From the NCBI RefSeq assembly GCF_943734655.1, contig NC_071355.1:240863183-240927182 (forward strand): a stretch of 64,000 nucleotides of DNA. Direction: 5' to 3'. Positions 55,065 through 64,000 of the stretch are shown here, piece after piece. The first letter of the stretch is position 1; every line of letters starts with the position of its first letter. Origin of the DNA: Sabethes cyaneus (lineage: Eukaryota; Arthropoda; Insecta; Diptera; Culicidae). Position numbers and translations under genes: made by a program. The notes under the pieces are model-generated. The model ran no database searches. It was given only the letters and a program-made list of their open reading frames with translations, and was not told the DNA's origin.

Positions 55065-55225
55065 GACCTTTCTTTATCGACAGACTTCGCAGCCGGTTAT
55101 TAGAGTACAAGGCAATTGCGAGGCTAGTGCAACGATTCTACTTACTCTTACCAGCACCGCCCAGCCGAGATTCGAACATAGGACAACTGGCTTGTTAGAC
55201 TAGCGTTGTACCGCGAAGCTACCTG
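55065..55225 (-). mobile_element. tRNA-derived SINE (family copy 3, most complete)
   Basis: On the minus strand a tRNA-like head (GCGGTACAACGCTAGTCTAA, then AGCCAG, then B box TGTTCGAATCTC) is followed by GGCTGGGCGGTGCTGG and the shared CGCAATTGCCTTGTACTC body. The body recurs at 29868-29975 and 12975-13130. The head lacks full cloverleaf pairing. Confidence 0.65.
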
Positions 55226-56495
55226 TAGCCAAATTCCGGTGCTTCAAGAAAATTTCTCAAAATCTCTTTGAGAATCTCTTTTTCTTCCATTAATTTTCAT
55301 TTCGCATTCAGAGCAACTGAAGGGAAAGAAGAATATAATGTGTGCGGAAAAAAATGTAGTTTTTTGTTTTCCGCTAGATGGGTTCTCTAATTTATCCCTA
55401 CCTATACGTTCGAAAAATCATACAACTTAATCCTTCGTAATCTCTTAATTCATCTATAATAACCAAAATGTTTCATAACATTGTACCGACATATCATTGT
55501 AAAGATTTTTAAAATTAAAAAATTTTGGAATTCCGATGAACTGCAATGAGAAAATCTTTGACATTTAAAAAAAGGACATTTAAAAAAAGGAGATTTTTAA
55601 TTCCTTTGAGATTTTTCGGGTCAGAAAATCCGAAAAAAAGCTTTCCTTTTTTAAATGTTAAGGCATTTTGCTGGAATTCAAAAATAAAATAATTTTAAAA
55701 AACTTCGAAAATTTTTTTTGTGTCACGTGTGGAGTTCGGCTGCTGGACGGTTCCATTTTCAATGATAACTTTCAAAAATATCCGGCAACTCTGTTTTAAA
55801 CTTCAATCAAACACCCAAGCAAAAACCTTGCAAACGCAAATGATGTCCGTTTCGTTGCCGTCATGGTTGAAGAAGCAGCAGAAAACTTGAAAAATTGCAA
55901 AACAATCGCAGTTCGGTTGTGTTACTGAGTTTTTTCAATAGGCTTTGTTAAATATCTTCAATTTTCCCACACCGTAGTGTTTGTTGTGTCGCTTTTGTAA
56001 TTTGGGGGCGTTGCAAGAAAACTGTGAATGTAGACTTGTGGTTTGATCGGTGTCTCCACTTTGTTTTGGTTTATCCACCCATTTGTGCAACGCAAGTTTT
56101 AGTGATAAAAGAGAAGACATTCCATCTCGCCCCGCATTGAACGAAGATCGAAAACAACAAGCATCAGTAAAAGGTGTGACGTGCGACAACAAGAAAGTAG
56201 GAAGAGAACTGCAGGAGGCAGATCGTACAGCGTGAAAGAAAAAACGACAACCACAGTGCGAGACGAAAAAGATGATGTGTCAAAGTGAAAGAGCTGCTCC
56301 GTAAAATGGAAGAGTTTCCTTGGCTATTTTGAAAACAAAAAGTAGAAATTTGCGAACTGTCCTGCTCCTCCGAAGGTACTTGGACGTGCGCAGCTCTGAT
56401 TGGTTTTGTCAAATAGTGTGGTAGCTTGTCCTGTAGTAGATTGTGTTCTGATCCAGATCCAGGGTCCGAAAAAAGTGTCACTAAATGAAGATTAA
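55226..56495. other. Upstream region of TRAPPC9
   Basis: No element ends or genes seen. ACATTTAAAAAAAGG is duplicated near 55559 and 55576. The last 600 bp before the start codon are plausible promoter and leader; the 157-codon minus-strand frame covers leader sequence and is probably not real. Confidence 0.4.
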
Positions 56496-56546
56496 ATGAG
56501 ATCGACTGTAAGCTATATGTTATCGCAAGGACCAGGAGACCCGATA

Positions 56547-59500
56547 ATGGCGCATCCCGACTACGAGCAGTACCACTACCATCACGGCTGTCTGCTGATT
56601 CTGGTGCGTGGGATCGGTCCTTTGAAACCTCGGTCACTGCAGCGTGTTTTCGAACGAATCCAGCGGGTGAATAATATCAAAATTCCTGGTAAGTTTGTGA
56701 CAGCTTTTGAGCGTGAATGTTTTCTAACGAGTGGTGCTTTCATTCAGATTCGTCTGGTATTACGAGAGATATTTGGGTTCGCTACATACGAGATCATCCG
56801 GTGGAGAACAACGATTGGGGTGACTTTCAAACGCACAGGCGACTGCTGGGGCTGATTACTGTCGGAAAATTCGACAACCAAAATGAGCTTAATGAACTTT
56901 GTCGAGTTCACGAATCCCTTAAGGTAAAATATACCAGTACACTGTTTGATTCAAGGTGTCTATTGTTTGGACCGGCCTATGAGGAGCTGCACAAACTCAG
57001 CAGCGGCTCGGAGGATAAAAAAAACGCGACAATAGAGAGCTGCTTTCAAACGCCGTCCAATTTCAAAAGTCGAGCCTTTTTCTATCCGGAAAATGACTCC
57101 TGCTCAAACTTGGAAACAAAGATTTCAGAATTTATCACCTCTCTGTACTATATTCTGGAACTGAAGCGTCTGGAGAAAACGCGGGAGAAGATTGACAAAG
57201 TGCCGCTGCTGTTGGCGCCGTTCGAAAAGAAAGATTTCGTAGGACTAGATCTGGAAAGTCGCAACAACAAGAAACGCTGCATCGGCCGGATGACGAAACA
57301 TTTGGGAGATCTAACGCTGCAGGCCGGCCTGGTGGCCGAATCGCTGAACCTTTTTCATTCTGCGAGTGAAACTCTACGTGCCATAAGTGATTCTCTTTGG
57401 CTTGGAGCGGCCTTCGAAGGCCTTTGTGCCGCTTCTGCCATTCTGCTGTACCCTAACTTTCGCTACGCAATGTCGATTCAACGAAATTCTAGTCTCCAAG
57501 AGAATACCTCTTCCTCGCCGCAGAAGTTCAATCTTGCTCGCAGCCAAGCGCTCACTAACAATAGCTACAATAATGGCGAAGTGACCGGAAATAGCCTGAA
57601 CCAGAAGAAAACTAATATGGTGATTAATCTGGCTAGTTCGGAAACGACGTCAATCCCAGATAAAACCTCCGGTTCTTCGAACTCGTCCGCTTCGTCTATC
57701 AGCTCAACGTTCTCGACTAGCTCCAGCAGCGGTGGAAGTACGGCCAGTGGAAGCTCCTCCTCGCTTACCGATTCCGGAACATTGGTGAACAAATCTGTAG
57801 CCGCTCAAAAGTTTCCCCCCAATATTTTGCAACCGGACGATATTCCTGCCCGGTATCGTGAAGCCATCATTAATTACAGCAAGTATCGTAACGCAGGAAT
57901 AATAGAGACAGAGGCAGCTCTCAAAGCAGCTCGAATCTGTATTGAGCAGGGAAAAAATTTGGATGTTGCGATGTTTCTACAAAATGTTCTTTATATTAAT
58001 TTGAATATGAGCGAGCAACAGCGAGTGCGGAGGTTCGAAGTGCTTACGGATTTGTACCAGAAGATTGGCTACAACCGTAAGGCGGCATTCTGTCAACGGT
58101 TGGCCGCCTGGCGTCACGTTGCTGTCAGCAATACAAATCCTGACTGGGGCCAGAGCTACCGGCTGATGTTAGAAAGCTTTTCCGGCCACAAACTGTCGTT
58201 GGAGCCACATGAAGTATTGGAAAATAATACCGGCTGGCCTGTGCTGCAAATCGATCTGCTTCAGCAGTTGGTTGGCACGGCCAGACGGTTGGGACAATCG
58301 GCACTAGCCACCAGGCACATGACATTCCTGCTGCAGACGATGTGGAAACATTTGAATGCACACGACCAGAAAGAAATGGCCCTGCAGTTGCAGAACCTTG
58401 CCTCCCAGTGCGAGGGTGCTCCGGTTCCGCTGGTACTGGAGAATGGAACCGTTATTCCACCGGCTAATTTAACCGATTTGCCGCTCTGCAGCCAGCTGCT
58501 GGTGAAAGACTTGCCCTCACATATGAGACCAATGAAGGTTAGTTTAGTTTTCTATGCTTTGTCTGAAACTTATGTGATTCTTTACAGATTGTAATAGCCA
58601 AAGTAGACCAGGGACCTTTTCTGTTTACTCCAATCCACTTCAGTTCGATGGATCGCCGCCAGGCGAAGGATGACAGTAAGATTTCCTTTAATTGGGTTCA
58701 GCATGACGTTTGTGAGGTCAATGTAAAGCTGACCAATCCGCTGCCGTTTGAGCTGCAGGTGACCGACATTCGGCTGCTAACGACGGGCGTTGTTTTCGAG
58801 GCATTCCCCCAAACGGTAATGCTGCAACCGAACGTACTGACTACGGTTTCTCTTCACGGAACTCCGATCGAGAAAGGAGAGCTGGACATTCAGGGCTACA
58901 GCACGCATACGCTGGGTGTTAAATCCAACTGCCGCCTGAAGCATATGTTGCACCGTCGACTGCGTCATCTGCCTACGCACTATCAAGTTAATGTAATACC
59001 CGCGCTTCCAAAGCTAGAACTTAAGACGAGCCTTCCTCAGACGGCAACTTTCAGCGGAATGCCCAATGCGGACTGTGTTACCACGTCTGCCAGTATCACG
59101 CTCTATAATGGTGAACGGGGAGAATGCGTCGTTACTTTAACCAACACGAGCAACATCCTGATCGAATACATTGACGCTACGTTTCATTCGAGCATGGACG
59201 CCAACCTACAAAATCGAATCTTTCAACTGTCGACGGAAGAGCTGATGTCCAAACTGCCAATTAAGCCGCAAGAGAGTATCGACTTTAAGCTGGTCATCTA
59301 CGGGGAGGCAGATTTTCTCGGGGCCGTTGGGACGGGTCAGCATGGGTACCAGCATTCGTCGCATCATGACGGTATCAACAGTGCCGGACCGCAAAGTCTG
59401 ACGGCATCGCACAGTGGAGTTGGAGCTACCACCTTCAGTGGAGGCAGCGGGAATCCTGGTTCCATTCCGAGTCGCATCAGTTCACCTACTAATACCCACA

Positions 59501-60794
59501 GGCGAAACGATCCGCTAACTTCGAGCTTTCGCTCGTCACACTCGGGTCACTCGTCGCTGGCAACGTTGAGTGTGGGGATCGCCACCGGGCATGTGCCGAG
59601 ACAGCTTGAGGCACAGTTGCGCTTCAGATACTCCGGTGGAGAGGGTTTGCAGGAAGGTTTCTGCCGGCAGTGTGCGATTTCGTTCAACGTTGAATTGCTG
59701 CCGAGTGCGCAGATCACCAACTGGGACGTTTTGTCGGCGGAAATGTAAGTTTTACGAGTAACAATATTTTTAAGTTGATAAACCAAATAATTTGTTTGTT
59801 TCAGTCCATCACAGTTCTATCTAGTGCTGGACGTGGTCAATCTAACGGTACAGGAGATGTCCCTCAACTACACCTCCAACAAAACAATACTCATCGAAGC
59901 GAAGGAAAGCTGCCGCGTTCCGGTACCGGTCGATCGGTGTCCGCTGGAACGTATCCTAGCGGCGATGGAACACCAACAGCAGTCGTTGAACAATGGCTCG
60001 CTGGATATTCACCCTGCTAGTATACTGAGCGGCGTCGGTGTGACCACTAGCAGTGCAGCCGATACGTCCGATCTAACCGAGCGGGTTTGCTCCGAACATA
60101 TAGCGGAAAACGTAAATCTTAAATGGTCTTTGCCGGGGTTGGACTGCAACGGAGTTGCTTCACTAAGGGGAATTACCCTGTCGCCCACGATGCTGGACCT
60201 GGTAACGGTGCCACCGTTGCAGTGGGGTTAGTCTGCGTACTTATGCGTAGTTATTGTTAATCAATTACGAAATATTATCTTTATAATTGTAGAGGTGAAA
60301 GTCGACAATCAACCGGTGGCTCCACAATCGGAGGTTACTTGCGTCACTGGTCAGTTCATGTCGCTTAGCATCGGAATCTGCAACCTGTCGGCTTCGGTTC
60401 TACACCAAGTGCAGTTGTCCGTTCAGTTCTATCAAGACTACCAGAATGGCCATCACAACTATCGACTGGAGACGCGAGTCACAATGACGGGACCGAATCA
60501 GTAAGCTTGCCCCCACCTTTACTTGTCCCAATATAAATTGTTAATCATCGTTGTTTTTTCGCTTACAGCATCCTAATCCCGTCACTGAACAAAGACGAAA
60601 AAGCATTCCACGAGTGTTCGGTACTGTTCTTTACACCGGGTCGCTTTAAGGCGGATATTCAGTGCCGTTCGCTCAGCTCGATGGGCGAAAGTTTGGCCAC
60701 TGCTGGTCCTACCACAGCCGCCGCCGTCGCAGCATCCTCATCGCACGTCTGGCGGTTTATTCCTCCGGTTGAAATTACCGTCATCGACCAGTAA
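56547..60794 (+). CDS. brun: TRAPPC9/NIBP homologue (TRAPP II vesicle-tethering subunit)
   Basis: Six exons, 56547-56688, 56748-58537, 58588-59744, 59805-60226, 60293-60500, 60569-60794, all GT-AG with matching phases, encode 1314 residues. The N-terminus PDYEQYHYHHGCLLILVRGI and RDHPVENNDWGDFQTHRRLL are clear TRAPPC9/Trs120 signatures. A helical repeat region follows (TKHLGDLTLQAGLVAESLNL), then beta-rich C-terminal domains (VNVKLTNPLPFELQVTDIRL, VLDVVNLTVQEMSLNYTS). TRAPP II activates Rab11/Rab1 GTPases at the Golgi; Drosophila brunelleschi acts in male meiotic cytokinesis. Two disordered Ser/Gly-rich inserts (about 57640-57790 and 59330-59560) are likely insect-specific. An in-frame ATG at 56496 could extend the protein by 17 residues, but 56547 has better context (A at -3, G at +4) and matches the family N-terminus. 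Confidence 0.95.
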
Positions 60795-61550
60795 TAGAAT
60801 AGAAGAAAGGGCTCTCTCCCCGGCACACAGACACCCGCTACTGTTAGCACCTTAGAAACTATAACACAAATTGATTGTTATCGCCAAACTATAGTAGACA
60901 GCCGTTCAGCTAGCAATGTACGTATTCAACAACAACAAAAGCCCCAATATACAGATGTTGGGTTTCACACGTTTATAATTCTTGCAAATCGGTTATTTTT
61001 AAATATTATTTTACATAGCAGTAAGTAGGTTGTTAGCCGCTAAGGCACTCGGTAAATTATTATTGGAATGTATAGCAATATAAAAATGAAATTAGGCCGC
61101 ATTGTCCGAGACTAAAGCCTCTACGGTGTTGCAAAAACGTAACTAGTAACAAGTACATACATATATAGCTTTTCATTTATTGTTTTTTTTTGTTTCGTTA
61201 AACAGTGAGTACTCAAAACATGCCACACATGTATAATCAATCTATACGTACATATATGCAAAGGGAAATTAAGTTTCTTGCGATGTTTCTTTTTTACACC
61301 TGAAGGATAATTCTCACGCTGTTACAAATTTTGTATTTTGTTTAACCAGACGGTCAGATTGAGTGACTGATTGTGTATAACTTTGCAGAACAAGAGATAA
61401 ACTGGCCGTAAAACTGTTCGAACATTAGAACAACTATTATAGGACGCTGCTAGCATACTAAGATTTTTGTTAGAAGGAAGAAAGGATGTTATTTATTATT
61501 TAATAAAGAAAATTTGCTAAAGCTGTGCAAATGATACTTTAATTTTTTTA
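60795..61550 (+). other. 3' UTR and flank of TRAPPC9
   Basis: AT-rich. AATAAA at 61502-61507 is the best polyadenylation signal. No gene or repeat seen before the RTE fragment. Confidence 0.45.
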
Positions 61551-62275
61551 AAGCTGAAGAACAGCCGCCGGAAACGACCGACTTCTGGCAGAACTCTTTA
61601 AAAATGTCCCAGAACCGCTAGCAACGGCACCTCACTGGATAATTTCAAGGGTTTGGGAGGAGGAGAAACTACCGGAGGTGTGGTCTGTCCCATCTACAAA
61701 AAGGACGATCGGCTAGATTACTGTAATTACCGCGCCATTACGCTTGATTTGATTATCTCATCTATCCCCAATAGCAAGACAATTCGTATGGCAAACCCTC
61801 CAGAAATGTCGGGAATACAACGTGCCCACGAATCATATTTTCGGGGATTTCAGGGCAGCATAGGTTACAGTTGATCGCGAACAGCTTTGGCAGATTCTCC
61901 CTATCCCCAGATAGTCCCTTCGAATCGCGCAGAGGGTTGCGGCAAGGACTGTCTTGTATGTTAATACTTGCTATCGCAATTGAAGGTGTGATCCGGCGAG
62001 TGGGCATCGAAACGAGAGAAACGATCTTCAGCAAGACTAGCGAACTCTTAGCCTTCGCACACAACCTTAACATCATTACTACAAACCTTGGTACGGCGTA
62101 GGCAATCTACGCCAGACTAAAAACGGAGACAAGGAGGATTGTATCACAAATCTATGCGTCAAAAACCACATATATGGTAGGAAGTAGCTCGAGAAAAAGC
62201 AACATTTACCTCCCACGGACATTGACTATTGATGGCGATGAATTGGCAGTGGTTGATGAGTTCGTATATTTGGAC
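61551..62275 (+). pseudogene. RTE-type retrotransposon fragment, RT region
   Basis: Frames give DRLLAELFKN, then GVVCPIYKKDDRLDYCNYRA, then, after a deletion, a LRQGLSCMLILAIAIEGVIR block, ELLAFAHNLNII where the RT ADD should be, and DGDELAVVDEFVYL. Truncated and frameshifted, and it ends where a 5' UTR-like sequence of another copy begins. Confidence 0.7.
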
Positions 62276-63482
62276 CTCCTCTTGGTACCAGCCGGAATAC
62301 GACCAACCTTAGCGGAGATCGGGTAACCAACCCCGGTGGAAACTAAGATCGTATACTAACCGGGAAGGAGGTATAGTGAGTCTCGGCATTATAAGATGGC
62401 AGCCCCATCGCGAGACTCGGTAGTGTTGCCCTAGTACGACTACACACCAAAATTCGGAGTGGAATATTAGGCATCGACCTGGGCGACGGAACAAGGACGA
62501 CGAATGGAGACTCGGTGCTTGGAACTGCAGATCGCGAAATTTTGCAGGTTGCGAGCGGGTGCTGATTGAACAGCTTGAACCTCGCAAACTCGGCATCGTA
62601 GCTCTGCAGGAAATCTGTCGCAAAGGAGAGAAGGTATGGAAGATCCGTGGCGGAAAGGCCCAGTTTTACCAGAGCGGTGGCGCTACCAACAAACTGGGAA
62701 CGGGTTTTGTAGTGCTGGGCGGAATGCAGGATTGCGTGATAGATTGGAAGGCGATCAACGAGAGAATGTGTGTATTGAGGATAAAGGGCCGTTTCATTAG
62801 CATCATTAACGTGCACTGCCCGCACGAAGGTAGACCCGACGATGAGAAAGAAGCGTTCTACGCGAGGCTGGAGGCAACGCACGACAGTTGCTCGTCACGG
62901 GACATCAAGATCGTCATCGGGGATATAAACACCCAGGTCGGTAGGGAAGAGATGTATAGACCGGTGGTAGGACCCCATAGCCTGCACACCGACACAAACG
63001 ATAACGGCCAACGATGTATAACCTTCGCAGCTTCCCGAGTCCTGGTGATCCGAAGCACCTTTTTCCCGTGCAAGGATATCCACAAACCCACCTGGAGATC
63101 ACCTGACCAACGTACAATGAACCAAATTGACTATGTTCTCATAGAGAGCCGCTTTTTCTCTAACATCACGAATGTTCGCTCCCGTCGAGGTGCGGATATT
63201 GATTCTGACCATTACCTAGTAGCAGTACATGTGCACTCAAAGCTGTCCACCGTATACCGGACACGTCAAAGCCGCCCTCCTCGGCTGAACATCAGGCAGC
63301 TAGATAACCCACAAGCTGCAGAGAACTACGCGCGAGTACTGAATGAGACACTGCCTTCTTCCGAGGAGTTAGGTACTTCAAACCTCGAAAACGATTGGGG
63401 CAGAATACGCTCGGCCATGGATGGTAAATGGTTGAATAATGCGCTCCAGAACTATCACGAAGTTCCACAGCCTCTTATTTAG
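62276..63482 (+). CDS. RTE-type retrotransposon: 5' UTR and intact endonuclease-domain ORF
   Basis: An open frame runs from about 62490 (DEWRLGAWNCRSRNFAGCER) to TAG 63482. It encodes an APE-type endonuclease: LGIVALQEICRKG (catalytic Glu of the LQE motif), GTGFVVLGGM, INVHCPHEGR, IVIGDINTQVG (Asp/Asn), TWRSPDQRTMNQIDYVLIES, and DIDSDHYLVAVHV (SDH motif). The usual catalytic residues are present. After the domain the frame stops, and no RT follows, so the element is truncated at 63482. The preceding 62276-62440 resembles the sequence at 63500-63620. Retrotransposon family by motif order: RTE-like. Confidence 0.8.
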
Positions 63483-64000
63483 CAACTCCTATCTCTACCT
63501 CCTCGTGGTACCATCCGGGTTACGCTCCTTAGTGGAAATCGGACAACCGGTGGAAACTAGGGTCGAATGCGGACAGAGAAGGGGGCACTCATGCGAAGGC
63601 TGAGTGTAAACTCTCCGCCTGCAAATGACGGATCTCGGTAGAAGCATGTTCGATGAACCTGAAAATACCGAGAACCTGAGCAGAGGGTCCAAAGCCCCCA
63701 AAGGAGGATGGTTTTAATAGCTATTATCCATGGCTAAAAGTAAAAACATGAATGGATAAACCCCTAATCCAAGGTGTCATGCGACCCGTGCCGAGGGATG
63801 AATGGTGGGGGGGGTTCTATAAATACTCAGCCTCAAACGGAGCCTGTGGAGTACCAGAGCGCCCTCCACAGTAATCAGCCCTTACCGCATCATGAGGGGC
63901 TCTGATGTGGCGGACTTTTCTTTCCCCTCAACTCGTGGGATTCTTATGGAAGACAAAATCAAAAATACAACAAGTGTGGATACGGTGGAAAACCCGTTCG
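63483..64000 (+). mobile_element. 5' UTR-like sequence of a further RTE copy
   Basis: CTACCTCCTCGTGGTACCAT, CGGTGGAAACTAGGGTCG and the G-run at about 63808 parallel the block 62276-62440 that precedes the endonuclease ORF. It continues to the window edge, so another ORF may follow outside. Confidence 0.5.

Noticed and set aside
56164..56637. 157-codon minus-strand frame over the TRAPPC9 leader and first exon
   Set aside because: Antisense of the leader and first exon; hydrophobic product without domain match.

Overview
This is a window of a mosquito nuclear genome, most likely a culicine and probably Aedes. The signs are genes with short GT-AG introns beside introns of 8 and 20 kb, dense transposon debris, and abundant RTE-clade (JAM1-like) and Jockey-type retrotransposon remnants, Tc1/mariner relatives including an ITmD37E-type transposase, and many MITEs. 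Species assignment is inference.

Five conserved genes can be built from exons with consistent splice phases. (1) A crescerin/TOGARAM-like TOG-domain microtubule regulator on + spans about 300-33045 in ten exons (1032 codons). It includes a 25-nt microexon, an 8 kb intron and a 20 kb intron. (2) CMC1, a twin-CX9C mitochondrial COX assembly factor, lies on + at 40613-41062. (3) TSEN2/Sen2, a tRNA-splicing endonuclease subunit, lies on - at 41150-42157, converging on CMC1 with 87 bp between stop codons. (4) V-ATPase subunit H (VhaSFD) lies on - at 45985-49096 and has a 75-codon histidine-rich cassette exon at the site where mammals splice their SFD isoforms. (5) TRAPPC9/NIBP (brunelleschi) lies on + at 56547-60794. 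A 225-codon intronless ORF with coding-like codon use (21795-22472) sits inside the 20 kb crescerin intron and may be a nested gene.

The remaining sequence is mostly mobile elements. 0-11 kb: 5' crescerin exons around an 8 kb intron that holds a palindromic element with three nested insertions, a 1.2 kb TA-flanked element, and a mariner relic carrying a MITE. 11-31 kb: the giant intron, with foldback, piggyBac-like, maT, mariner, RTE, Jockey and SINE copies. 33-40.5 kb: mariner relics, one split by a 2 kb element, then a hAT-type MITE and an element with a 9-bp target duplication ending 95 bp before CMC1. 42-45.5 kb: an RTE copy. 49.6-55.3 kb: MITEs, a hairpin element with its empty site visible, a degenerate tandem repeat and a SINE. 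61.5-64 kb: RTE pieces in head-to-tail order.

The five genes are ordinary housekeeping or ciliary functions and do not form a pathway or operon. No CRISPR array, rRNA or true tRNA gene was seen. The most unusual items are the histidine-rich V-ATPase H exon, the possible nested gene, and several nested insertions whose pre-insertion sites can be read within the window.
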